Source: Stomatobaculum longum (lineage in GTDB: Bacteria; Bacillota; Clostridia; Lachnospirales; Lachnospiraceae). From it: DNA of 64,000 nt. Below are positions 1-6,982 of the stretch, piece after piece. Below the pieces are notes generated by a model. That model did no database searches. It saw nothing but the letters and a program-made list of their open reading frames with translations, and was not told the DNA's origin. The stretch covers positions 77,175 through 141,174 of the forward strand of contig JH590861.1 in assembly GCA_000242235.1 (NCBI GenBank), written 5' to 3'. The position numbers and the translations under genes are program-made. The first letter of the stretch is position 1. Every line of letters starts with the position of its first letter.

Positions 1-563
1 CCGACGGCAGCTGCAATTCCGGGCAGGTATATACCGTAAGTCAGGGCAAGTCCGGTATGATCGGTGTATTCCGCCTGGAGAGCCAGATGCTTCCGGGGAA
101 CGGAAAATTTGAGCGCACCGGTCTTGGCAGCGACCGTGACTGCAAGGAATCCACCAATACAGCGTTTAACTTCCTGAAAGCCAACGGACATCGGATCAGT
201 AGCGGTATCAGCACCACGATGCGGGATTACATCATCAATTATCAGGATTTACAGGGCATTGGAATGACCGGTAAGCTGGCCTTACCCACATTGATTGCAC
301 TGTGCAGCATTGCACTTGGACGGCCCACGGTCAGTACACTTGCCGTGCTGGGAGAAATCAGCATCAGCGGAACGATTTTGAAAGTGGACGAGCTTGCGAA
401 CAGTTTACAGGTGTGTCTCGATAGCGGAGCAAAGAAAGTGCTGCTTCCGATCACCAGTGCGGCGGACCTTGGCACCGTGCCCCCGGAGTTGGTGGGGAGC
501 TTCAATCTGATTTTCTACAGCAGTGCGGAGGATGCGGTTTTTAAGGCGCTGGGGGTGGAGTAA
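1..563 (+). CDS. brxL: BREX system Lon-like protein BrxL, C-terminal part (5' end outside window)
   Basis: The reading frame is open from base 3 with no start codon, so the gene begins upstream of the window. The visible 186 residues match my memory of the C-terminal Lon-like domain of BrxL: a stretch around LESQMLPGNGKFERTG, then an LPTLIALCSIALGRP segment, then DSGAKKVLLP and the closing DAVFKALGV. BrxL is the AAA+/Lon-fold component of type I BREX phage defence, usually the last gene of that cluster, which agrees with nothing BREX-like following it here. In known systems BrxL binds DNA and is needed for restriction; whether it cleaves protein is doubtful. The other BREX genes (brxA, brxB, brxC, pglX, pglZ) should lie upstream but cannot be seen. 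Confidence 0.85.
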   Translation, partial: DGSCNSGQVYTVSQGKSGMIGVFRLESQMLPGNGKFERTGLGSDRDCKESTNTAFNFLKANGHRISSGISTTMRDYIINYQDLQGIGMTGKLALPTLIALCSIALGRPTVSTLAVLGEISISGTILKVDELANSLQVCLDSGAKKVLLPITSAADLGTVPPELVGSFNLIFYSSAEDAVFKALGVE

Positions 564-1077
564 ATACGGGCGATTTCTGAGACAGAAGGTTCATGCCTTG
601 AGCGCTCCGGCACGAAGTCTGTTGCGACTGTCCGGACGGCGGTCGAACGGCTCATATAGACGGGCATTACCGTTCGCAGTATTGTAAGCGTGTTTTTGCG
701 AGGCAATACGGATAAGTTTTGTGCGGATTCTCATTAAAATTTTTGCGGTTCGCTGCGCATAGCGCTTGATTTGTCCATAGGTTGAAACTATAATGAGGAT
801 AGGGAATCGGAGCTTTCTGCGCAGGAGATGGCTCCAGGATACGCAACACAGATAGCTGTCATAAAAGTACAAACGAAAGCGGTTTGGACTTAACTTTGAT
901 AAGGAACGGTTACATGAGTGACACGTTTTCGTCTCACGCCATAGGAAAGAACGGTCACGCATTGCGGAACCGTTCTTTTTTAGTCCTAAAAACAGCTGTC
1001 AAACTTGCTTGCGCATAGTGTTTACCTGTGTATCTGACAGGAAGTCTTAGAAAGAGATAATCTTCGGAGGAAGTAAG
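564..1077. other. 514-base intergenic region after brxL
   Basis: No convincing coding sequence lies here; the open frames on either strand have no recognisable protein character and poor ribosome sites. The only clear element is a factor-independent terminator at 948-981. A ribosome site GGAGG at 1066-1070 belongs to the following gene. Confidence 0.6.
948..981 (+). terminator. rho-independent terminator
   Basis: Arms AGAACGGT (948-955) and ACCGTTCT (969-976) are perfectly complementary and are followed by a run of T. It lies 385 bases past brxL and probably closes the BREX transcript or an unrecognised small RNA. Confidence 0.75.
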
Positions 1078-1506
1078 ATGTGGGAGATGCTTTGGCCTTT
1101 GCTCTTGATTGTGGGATCGAATTGTTTTTACAACATTTGTACGAAATCGATGCCGGAGGGCGCGAATACCTTCGGCGCGCTGACCATCACCTATCTGGCT
1201 GCGGGGGTGCTCTCGGCAGTGCTGTTTGCGGCGAGCGTCAAACCCTCGGCGTATGTCAATGAACTTGGCAAGGCGAACTGGACTTCGTATGTCCTCGGTC
1301 TGTCGATTGTGGGAATCGAGGTCGGGTATGTGTTTCTGTACCGCTCCGGCTGGAAAGTGAGTAACGGTGCGCTGACATCGAGTATGTGTCTTGCCCTCGC
1401 ACTGCTGGTGATCGGCTTTCTGGTCTACCGGGAGCACATCAGCATCAAACAGCTCGCCGGCATTCTGGTCTGCGGACTGGGGTTACTTTTGATTAACAAA
1501 GGTTGA
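1078..1506 (+). CDS. EamA-like half-size membrane transporter
   Basis: A 142-residue, almost wholly hydrophobic protein with about four to five membrane segments. It ends LAGILVCGLGLLLINKG, the typical last helix of EamA/DMT-superfamily proteins. The length is half that of ten-helix EamA exporters, so it would act as a dimer, as small multidrug resistance and related DMT proteins do. The ATG at 1078 follows GGAGG at 1066-1070. The substrate is unknown. It is followed by its own terminator, so it is monocistronic. I am confident of the superfamily and not of any specific role. Confidence 0.7.
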   Translation: MWEMLWPLLLIVGSNCFYNICTKSMPEGANTFGALTITYLAAGVLSAVLFAASVKPSAYVNELGKANWTSYVLGLSIVGIEVGYVFLYRSGWKVSNGALTSSMCLALALLVIGFLVYREHISIKQLAGILVCGLGLLLINKG

Positions 1507-1518
1507 GAATAAAGCTTC

Positions 1519-1566
1519 TTGCGCCGATTTCCCGGGATGCGCCGGAGGTCGGCGCAATTTTTGTTT
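1519..1566 (+). terminator. rho-independent terminator after the EamA-like gene
   Basis: Nine-base arms TTGCGCCGA (1519-1527) and TCGGCGCAA (1549-1557) are followed by a T-rich tail. It sits directly upstream of the next promoter. Confidence 0.8.
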
Positions 1567-1567
1567 C

Positions 1568-1625
1568 TTGACATATTCTACAAGTGGAACTATATTGAGG
1601 GTGGATTCATTCCACAAGTGGAATG
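1568..1625 (+). promoter_or_regulatory. padR promoter with two operator copies
   Basis: The -35 TTGACA (1568-1573) and -10 TATATT (1591-1596) are 17 bases apart. An 18-base palindrome with perfect 8-base arms, CATTCCAC-AA-GTGGAATG, lies at 1608-1625 over the expected start of transcription. A degenerate copy, ATTCTACAAGTGGAACT (1575-1591), fills the promoter spacer. Two copies 33-34 bases apart, one in the spacer and one at the start site, are what self-repression by the PadR protein encoded next would need. The binding itself is inference. Confidence 0.75.
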
Positions 1626-1644
1626 AAATAAGGAGAGAAAATCG

Positions 1645-2205
1645 ATGTTAAAGCACGGCATTCTGGGATTACTGAGCTACGGAGACATGACGGGGTATCA
1701 GATTATGACCGTATTCCGGGATTCTCTGAGCCACTTCTGGGTTGCGCAGACGAGTCAGATTTACCGGGAACTGCAAGGCCTCGAAAAGAACGGGTGGATT
1801 GCGGCGGTGCATGTGGAGCAGGCGGGAAAACCGGATAAGAATGTTTTATCGATTACCGCAGCGGGACGAGAAGAGCTGCTCCGCTGGCTTCGGGAGGATA
1901 CGAACAGGAGTCTGGTCCGCAATGCCATGCTCATGAAGACCTTTTTTCGCGGCGAATGCGATTTGGATGAGAACATCGCTTATTTTAAGTCCCTGCCGGA
2001 ACGGGAATGTCTCTTTACGAAAGAGAGCGGCGAAGCGGAGGCGGTCAGCGACCAATATCGGGATATGCTAAACCTGCCCGAAAAAGCGCTGTTCTGGAAG
2101 TTTACGATTCGCTTCGGCGTCATGTATGAGGAGATGGTGCGCGCCTGGTGTGAGGAGTGCATACGCGAATTGGAGGGATTAAAGCATGAAGATTCTGCTG
2201 ATTAA
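1645..2205 (+). CDS. PadR-family transcriptional regulator
   Basis: 186 residues. The N-terminal winged helix begins LKHGILGLLSYGDMTGYQI, the hallmark PadR opening, and continues with a recognition helix around TSQIYRELQGLEKNGW. The C-terminal half is the helical dimerisation region of the long PadR subtype. PadR proteins are usually repressors released by small hydrophobic or phenolic ligands. ATG at 1645 has AAGGAGAG upstream. The gene overlaps the next one by 20 bases, so the two are translated together, and the palindromes in its promoter suggest it controls itself, the flavoprotein and the EFR1 gene. The inducer is unknown. Confidence 0.85.
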   Translation: MLKHGILGLLSYGDMTGYQIMTVFRDSLSHFWVAQTSQIYRELQGLEKNGWIAAVHVEQAGKPDKNVLSITAAGREELLRWLREDTNRSLVRNAMLMKTFFRGECDLDENIAYFKSLPERECLFTKESGEAEAVSDQYRDMLNLPEKALFWKFTIRFGVMYEEMVRAWCEECIRELEGLKHEDSAD

Positions 2206-3823
2206 CGGAAGTCCCAAGGGAGCTAAGAGTAACTCGCTCCGTCTCGCGCACAGCTTTCTCGATGGCATACGCGAACAGGAGAGCGAACGGGAGAGGGCGG
2301 TCGAGCTCGAAGAGCTGCATCTGAGCACTCTTCGGATTGCGCCCTGCAAGGGCTGCTTTGCCTGCTGGAAGCAGACGCCCGGAACTTGCTGCATGAAAGA
2401 TGATATGCAGACCGTGATTGAGGGGCTGCTCTCCGCAAATCTGGTCATCTGGAGTTTTCCGCTTTATTACTACAGTGTGCCGGGGCCACTCAAAACTCTG
2501 ATTGACCGCCAGCTGCCCATGAGCCTGCCGTTTATGTGCGAGAGCAGAGACGGGAACGGGAGCGGCGGGCATCCCTCCCGCTATGATAGAAGTATGGTTA
2601 AACATGTGCTCATTTCGACCTGCGGCTTTTATTCGGCCGAGGGCAATTACGACAGTGTGACGCGGATGTTTGACCATGTGCTGGGACAGGGGAAGTACAC
2701 GAGCATCTTCTGCGGGCAGGGCGAACTGTTCCGCGTAAAAGAGCTCTCCGCGAGAACCGATGCCTATCTCGCTGCAGTGAGGCAGGCCGGGAAAGAATAC
2801 GCGAGCGGGAGCATCCGAGAGGAGACCGAGATGAAGCTCAAAGCTCTGCTGTATCCGCGAGAGGTCTTTGAAAAAATGGCGGATGCGAGCTGGGGGATTT
2901 CGAAAGACAGCGGTGAAAAGGAAGAGGAGAGTCTCATCTTTACCAGACAGATGGCGGCGCTCTACAACAGAGACCGCTTTGACGGGCGGGAGCGTGTGCT
3001 CGAAATCTGTTATACGGATCTCGGAAAAACCTATCGGATTAAGCTCGGAAAGGACGGCGCTGAGGTACTGACGGACGAAAGCCTCCGTGCCACCACTCGC
3101 ATCGACACCCCCTTTTCGGTCTGGCTTGCTCTCTCGAGAGGAGAAATGCGGGGCGATGAGGCGCTTGCGAAACACCTGTATACCGTGAGCGGCGATTTTT
3201 CACTCATGATGAACTGGGACCGCTACTTCGGCACGGAGGAGCAGGCTGAGGATCGCAAGCCCGTCCTAAAGCTTATGACAGAGAAAAAGCCCCCGCGCAT
3301 GCAGAACATGCTGTTTGCCTGGATTGCGCTCTGGGTCGCTGTATCGGTAGAGCCGAGGATAGGAGCACTCATCACTCTCGCGGTATGTTCGTTGTTACCG
3401 CTTGTCACGGAGCGCTATGAATTATGCCGCTACGACAGACTCTCGTTTGGGCTGGTGGCGGGACTCGCCGTCTATGCCGCTGTCACAGGAAACGGCCTAC
3501 AAGCAGTGTGCGCAGGTTATTTGGCTTTCGGGTGTTTGTGGCTCGGATCCTGTTTTACAAAAGAACCGCTCTGCGCAGCCTATGTAAAGTATCGCTACGG
3601 AAAGGATGCGCTTCAAAATCCCATTTTTCGAAAGACCAACTATATTCTTGCAGCAGCCTGGGGAGTGGTCTATATCGTAATTGCGGCAGTCAGCTATTAT
3701 CTGAGCGGGAAAGTCCCGGCTTTGGTGCTTAGCATCGTGGTGCAGGCGATACCGATTCTCATGGGACTCTTTACGGCCTGGTTCCAAAACTGGTACCCGG
3801 CAAGAGTTGCGGCGGGGAAGTGA
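2186..3823 (+). CDS. three-domain flavoprotein: FMN reductase, SCP2-like domain, membrane domain
   Basis: 545 residues with an unusual layout. Residues 1 to about 215 are a flavodoxin-fold NAD(P)H-dependent FMN reductase: an LLINGSPKGAKSNS phosphate loop and a cysteine cluster CKGCFACW with two further Cys, as in iron-sulfur flavoproteins. Residues about 270-365 look like an SCP2/sterol-carrier fold (a TTRIDTPFSVWLALSRGEM stretch), a pocket for lipid-like ligands. Residues about 375-545 carry five or six membrane helices. ATG at 2186 overlaps padR. Together with the downstream flavodoxin-ferredoxin protein this suggests electron transfer to a hydrophobic substrate at the membrane. The fold calls are from pattern memory and the function is inference. 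Confidence 0.65.
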   Translation: MKILLINGSPKGAKSNSLRLAHSFLDGIREQESERERAVELEELHLSTLRIAPCKGCFACWKQTPGTCCMKDDMQTVIEGLLSANLVIWSFPLYYYSVPGPLKTLIDRQLPMSLPFMCESRDGNGSGGHPSRYDRSMVKHVLISTCGFYSAEGNYDSVTRMFDHVLGQGKYTSIFCGQGELFRVKELSARTDAYLAAVRQAGKEYASGSIREETEMKLKALLYPREVFEKMADASWGISKDSGEKEEESLIFTRQMAALYNRDRFDGRERVLEICYTDLGKTYRIKLGKDGAEVLTDESLRATTRIDTPFSVWLALSRGEMRGDEALAKHLYTVSGDFSLMMNWDRYFGTEEQAEDRKPVLKLMTEKKPPRMQNMLFAWIALWVAVSVEPRIGALITLAVCSLLPLVTERYELCRYDRLSFGLVAGLAVYAAVTGNGLQAVCAGYLAFGCLWLGSCFTKEPLCAAYVKYRYGKDALQNPIFRKTNYILAAAWGVVYIVIAAVSYYLSGKVPALVLSIVVQAIPILMGLFTAWFQNWYPARVAAGK

Positions 3824-3830
3824 GTCAACT

Positions 3831-4589
3831 ATGATAGGAATCTATTTCAGCGGAACCGGAAACACGAAGCACTGCGTTGAAACGCTGATTTCTTTGCTCG
3901 ACGCTTCGGCGCAGTGTTTTCCGATTGAATATGCCGGGGTTGAGAATGTAATCGCCAAGCATGACAGCCTTGTTTTGGGGTATCCGACCCAATTTTCCAA
4001 TGCACCGTTTGTGGTGCGTGATTTTATTGACAAACACCGCTCACTGTGGAACGGGAAAGCGATTTTTATACTCAATACCATGGGACTGTTCAGCGGTGAC
4101 GGAACCGGATGTACCGCGAGACTTCTGAAGAAGTACGGCGCGACCGTTCTCGGCGGTCTGCAAATCAAAATGCCGGATTCCGTTTGTGACAGCAGGCTCT
4201 TAAAAAAGAATACGGAAGAGAACAGACGGATTGTCCGGGAGGCGGATAAGCGCATAGCGCTTGCAGCGGAACAAATACGGCAGGAAAATTATCCGCGTGA
4301 AGGTTTATCGATGATAGCGCACTTCAAGGGGTTGTTTGGGCAGAGACTATGGTTTTATCGAAAGACGGCGGGATACACAGATCAGTTGAAAATAAGCAGT
4401 GCATGCATCGGTTGCGGCGTGTGCAGTGAGATCTGTCCCATGGGAAATATCCGAATGCAAAGCAAGCGGGCCGTTTCCGGGAATCGGTGTACCATGTGTT
4501 ACCGTTGCATCAGTCTATGTCCGAAAAAGGCAATTACCTTGCTCGGAAAGCGGGTGATCGAACAATGCCATTGCGAAAAGTATGAGTGA
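3831..4589 (+). CDS. EFR1-family flavodoxin-ferredoxin protein
   Basis: 252 residues. The N-terminal flavodoxin domain starts IGIYFSGTGNTKHC, with an FMN phosphate loop GTGNT. The C-terminus has two [4Fe-4S] clusters: CIGCGVCSEICP and CTMCYRCISLCP. Such EFR1 proteins are common in anaerobic Firmicutes and are thought to shuttle electrons, but their partners are seldom known. I chose ATG 3831 over the in-frame 3807 codon because 3807 lies inside the previous gene and lacks a ribosome site, and because IGIYFSG is the usual N-terminus. It sits 7 bases after the three-domain flavoprotein and is surely co-transcribed with it. Confidence 0.85.
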   Translation: MIGIYFSGTGNTKHCVETLISLLDASAQCFPIEYAGVENVIAKHDSLVLGYPTQFSNAPFVVRDFIDKHRSLWNGKAIFILNTMGLFSGDGTGCTARLLKKYGATVLGGLQIKMPDSVCDSRLLKKNTEENRRIVREADKRIALAAEQIRQENYPREGLSMIAHFKGLFGQRLWFYRKTAGYTDQLKISSACIGCGVCSEICPMGNIRMQSKRAVSGNRCTMCYRCISLCPKKAITLLGKRVIEQCHCEKYE

Positions 4590-4681
4590 TACGCCGGACA
4601 TTGTTCCCGCGCATGTCATTACCGGCGGGGATACAAACATAGGGCAATGTATTGTAAACTTGCGCTTTAACAGGATTCCTT

Positions 4682-5029
4682 TCAAATCACGAGCTTCGAG
4701 GCGGGGGAGGCTTCTAAGGTATCTTCGATATACTGATTGATAGACATCTGGTGTGCGGTTGCATAAAGAAAGAGCTTTTTATGAAGCGCAGGGGAGAGGC
4801 GAATATTAAAACTGCCTTTAAAAGCAAGCTCAGGTTTCTTTCCTTCTTCCTTGCAATGTTCCAGATAGGTATCAACAGCATCATGAAAATCATTCAAAAG
4901 TTCCTTGGCAGATTCGCCCTCATACGAGATAAGAGAACGAATTCCCATGACTTTACCGAAAAAAATACCATCTTCCTCTGAAAACTCGACGCTACCTACA
5001 TATCCTTTATACTGAATGGTATTATTCAT
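4682..5029 (-). CDS. hicB: HicB-family antitoxin
   Basis: 115 residues. The N-terminal half is the HicB partial RNase H fold (KGYVGSVEFSEEDGIFFGK and a SYEGESAKELLNDFHDAV helix). The C-terminal half is a ribbon-helix-helix or Arc-type DNA-binding segment (KGSFNIRLSPALHKKLF). HicB neutralises HicA and represses the operon. The start is ATG 5029, not the upstream in-frame codons, because GGAGG precedes it and it overlaps the restored hicA stop as ATGA. The toxin partner is frameshifted, so this may now be an orphan antitoxin. The last residues, SPASKLVI, end close to the convergent EFR1 gene. Confidence 0.88.
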   Translation of the reverse strand: MNNTIQYKGYVGSVEFSEEDGIFFGKVMGIRSLISYEGESAKELLNDFHDAVDTYLEHCKEEGKKPELAFKGSFNIRLSPALHKKLFLYATAHQMSINQYIEDTLEASPASKLVI

Positions 5030-5279
5030 ATAAGCCCCTCCTCTGTCAGCAGTGTAATGAGCTGTTTCACCTGATAACTTTTCAGCTCGTTTCCCGGATG
5101 TGGTTTGTGAAGCAAGATGCTTCCGTGTTCCTGGTTGGAAAAATAATACGGGAACCGCTTGTTTTGCCTTTATTTGAGCACTCATAGTCAAAGTATTTCA
5201 GTAGTGATTCAGCGTCATCAAAAGTAAAGTCCTTTGGATTAGACTTAAGGCGCTGAATCAATTTTTCTTTTTGTCCCAT
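5026..5279 (-). pseudogene. hicA: HicA-family toxin, frameshifted
   Basis: From ATG 5279 (GGAGG upstream) the frame reads MGQKEKLIQRLKSNPKDF and on to GSRIIF, a typical N-terminal HicA of the Firmicute subtype, then runs into wrong-frame residues and a stop at 5082. The missing C-terminal half is present in the next frame: NQEHGSILLHKPHPGNELKS, then QVKQLITLLTEEGLI, ending exactly at the hicB start with an ATGA overlap. One base lost in the A5 run at 5139-5143 (T5 on the coding strand) explains it; six would restore about 84 codons. Either this is a true loss-of-function mutation or a homopolymer sequencing error. HicA toxins cleave mRNA. Confidence 0.88.
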
Positions 5280-5301
5280 CGGATTTACCTCCGTCATTGA
5301 A

Positions 5302-5346
5302 AGTATAGACGAGAGCTCTGCCCCATGCAACTATTTTTAGTTGCAT
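5302..5346 (-). promoter_or_regulatory. hicAB promoter with palindromic operator
   Basis: Reading the minus strand, -35 TTGCAT (5330-5325) and -10 TATACT (5307-5302) are 17 bases apart. A 22-base inverted repeat with perfect 9-base arms, ATGCAACTA and TAGTTGCAT, spans 5325-5346 and contains the whole -35. This position fits repression by the ribbon-helix-helix domain of HicB, which is the known mode of hicAB autoregulation. Confidence 0.8.
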
Positions 5347-5369
5347 ACTCAAAGGCAGGCAAAAAGCCC

Positions 5370-5398
5370 TTGAATTGCTTCCTCCGAAATGCTATACT
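5370..5398 (+). promoter_or_regulatory. tRNA-Leu promoter
   Basis: -35 TTGAAT (5370-5375), 17-base spacer, -10 TATACT (5393-5398). Transcription would begin a few bases before the tRNA 5' end at 5409, leaving almost no leader. Confidence 0.75.
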
Positions 5399-5408
5399 CT
5401 GCCGGTAA

Positions 5409-5491
5409 GCCGACATGTCGGAATGGCAGACGATGCAGACTCAAAATCTGTTGCTCGCAAGGGCGTGTGGGTTCAAGTCCCACTGTCGGCA
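5409..5491 (+). tRNA. tRNA-Leu (anticodon CAA)
   Basis: The acceptor arms GCCGACA (5409-5415) and TGTCGGC (5484-5490) pair fully, with discriminator A at 5491. The anticodon loop CTCAAAA places CAA at 5442-5444, reading UUG. A long variable arm (TTGCTCGCAAGGGCG region) marks it as class II, and the T arm GTGGGTTCAAGTCCCAC is canonical. No CCA is encoded, so CCA must be added enzymatically. Confidence 0.95.
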
Positions 5492-5501
5492 GGCAGAGAA
5501 T

Positions 5502-5545
5502 ACCGGTTGTTTTCCCTGAATTGGGAGAGCAGCCGGTTTTTATTT
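5502..5545 (+). terminator. terminator after tRNA-Leu
   Basis: Arms ACCGGTTG (from 5502) and CAGCCGGT, with an inner CCC/GGG pairing, are followed by TTTTATTTT. Confidence 0.7.
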
Positions 5546-5592
5546 TGCTTGCGCAATAGCGGCGCAGCCGGAAAGGAGACAGGAGGGCTCGG

Positions 5593-5621
5593 TTGACGGA
5601 AAGCGCCTTCCCGCCTATACT
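5593..5621 (+). promoter_or_regulatory. promoter of the 5658 lipoprotein gene
   Basis: -35 TTGACG (5593-5598), 17-base spacer, -10 TATACT (5616-5621), about 30 bases before a GGAGGTGG ribosome site. Confidence 0.75.
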
Positions 5622-5657
5622 TATGGGTAACACGGAAACGAACAGCGGAGGTGGACT

Positions 5658-6503
5658 ATGAGAAACAGAAGAGTGGGGCTCTTTTGTGCGGCAGCGCTGG
5701 CGGCGGCTCTCGCCGTGGTCGGCTGCGGCAAGAAGAGCGGTTCCAAAGTTGTGGAGACTTCGGCGGAAAATCGCGCGGCCGAGTCAGCGGCGAGTGTCGC
5801 GGCGACCTCCGGCAGCGCAGAGAGCAGTAGTGCGGCGGCGGGCAGCAGTGCGGTGGCAACCGAAAAGCGCGCGCTGATTTCCGCAAAGGTCGAAACCTAT
5901 CAGAAGGACAATGTTTCGATCGGCTATCCTGTGGTCAACGGCCTCACGGACAGCGCGCAGCAGGAGAAGCTGAATGCGCACTTAAAGGAGAACGCGCTCT
6001 CGCCGATTGAGGCGCTGCTCACCGATGCTGCAAAGGATAAGCTCACGGTGACGGCAGAAGTTGTTTCGGCGGATGCGGACCGCGTTGTGGTCGTGTACCG
6101 CGGCGAAATGCAGCGGAGCGGCGATGCGGCGCCGGTCAAGCTCTTCTATACCAATACGGTAGCGGTGAAGACCTTGAAGGATCTTGGCCTTCGCGACGCA
6201 GTGGATGCCGACAGCATGGTGAATTACGCGCTCGGCGATGCGTTTGAGCTCGACAACGCGGGTGAGAGCAAGGTCAATGCCTACAAGGCCTGGGTGCAGT
6301 CGACGGGCAAGGAGGCGCTGCAGAAGTCGCTCGAAGAGAAGCTGGCGGCGTCGGATTTCCCGCTGAAAAAGGGAGAAAACGGCAAGCTTCAGTGGCCGGA
6401 GAGCTTCAGCTATGTGAAGGACGGCGAGATTTACTTCTCAATTTCGGTGCCGCAGGACATGGGCAATGTGGTCGTAATGAAGTATGACATGGTGACCAAG
6501 TAA
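5658..6503 (+). CDS. secreted lipoprotein of unknown function, PdaC/DUF4163-like
   Basis: 281 residues. A lipoprotein signal peptide ends in a VVGC lipobox (Cys near residue 23). A low-complexity Ser/Ala/Glu linker follows to about residue 70, then a globular domain. The part around VSIGYPVVNGLTD, followed by an amphipathic helix, resembles the start of DUF4163/DUF3298 domains found in PdaC-like and RsiV-like proteins. No catalytic residues stand out. It has its own promoter and terminator, so it is monocistronic. It is probably anchored on the outer face of the membrane. The family match is weak and the function is unknown. Confidence 0.6.
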   Translation: MRNRRVGLFCAAALAAALAVVGCGKKSGSKVVETSAENRAAESAASVAATSGSAESSSAAAGSSAVATEKRALISAKVETYQKDNVSIGYPVVNGLTDSAQQEKLNAHLKENALSPIEALLTDAAKDKLTVTAEVVSADADRVVVVYRGEMQRSGDAAPVKLFYTNTVAVKTLKDLGLRDAVDADSMVNYALGDAFELDNAGESKVNAYKAWVQSTGKEALQKSLEEKLAASDFPLKKGENGKLQWPESFSYVKDGEIYFSISVPQDMGNVVVMKYDMVTK

Positions 6504-6529
6504 AGAGGGAAGTTCAGGAGAGAGCGGAG

Positions 6530-6566
6530 AGAGAATGGGGCGGAAACTCCGTTCTCTTTCTGTTTT
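6530..6566 (+). terminator. terminator after the lipoprotein gene
   Basis: Eleven-base arms (6530-6540 and 6547-6557) pair with two G-T wobbles and are followed by TTCTGTTTT. Because the hairpin covers 6535, a start there for the next gene is unlikely. Confidence 0.65.
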
Positions 6567-6621
6567 ACTGCCCTTTTTGCGGGGGAGTGTGTTAAAATTG
6601 CTGCTAAAGAGAGGAGGCGGA

Positions 6622-6966
6622 ATGGACTGCAGAGAAGCGGAACGGCAGATGTCACGTTTTATACAGCGGGAGCTCACAGAGGAAGAGACCGCTGACTTTT
6701 TAGAGCACATCCGTTGTTGCAGTGTCTGTCGCCGGGAGCTCGAGACGAATTTTTTCCTGCTGGAGGGGCTGCGCGTTCTCGACACGGACAGTGACGACTT
6801 CGACGGGATGAGAGCCATGAATCGGGAGTTGCGCTATGAATTTCTGCGACTTCGCCGCGCGCGCCTTCGAAAAATCCTGCGCTATGTGATGGATGCGCTG
6901 ACCAGTGCCGGCGTCACAGTCGCAGGACTTTTATTGCTCCGCATTTTATACTGGCATGCGGGCTGA
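6622..6966 (+). CDS. small zinc-finger (zf-HC2) membrane protein, anti-sigma-like
   Basis: 114 residues. The N-terminal region MDCREAERQMSRFIQREL continues to an HIRCCSVC cluster, the His-Cys-Cys pattern of zf-HC2 anti-sigma domains. A single membrane helix lies at the C-terminus (VTVAGLLLLRILYW). ATG 6622 is chosen because GAGGAGGCG precedes it and earlier codons fall inside the terminator hairpin. No sigma factor gene is adjacent, so the partner is unknown. An extended -10 element (TGT followed by TAAAAT at 6593-6598) may be its promoter. It is followed 16 bases later by polA. Confidence 0.65.
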   Translation: MDCREAERQMSRFIQRELTEEETADFLEHIRCCSVCRRELETNFFLLEGLRVLDTDSDDFDGMRAMNRELRYEFLRLRRARLRKILRYVMDALTSAGVTVAGLLLLRILYWHAG

Positions 6967-6982
6967 AAGAGGAGAAAACGGA

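Noticed and set aside
2120..3175. 351-residue minus-strand frame
   Set aside because: It lies antiparallel to the flavoprotein gene, whose domains are clear; no start signals.
5409..5491. tRNA-Leu as the integration site of the 1-5.4 kb island
   Set aside because: The accessory genes lie on the 5' side of the tRNA, while integrases usually use the 3' end, and no integrase or repeat of the tRNA end is visible.
6535..6621. N-terminal extension of the zinc-finger protein
   Set aside because: It would start within a terminator hairpin, and ATG 6622 has a clear ribosome site.
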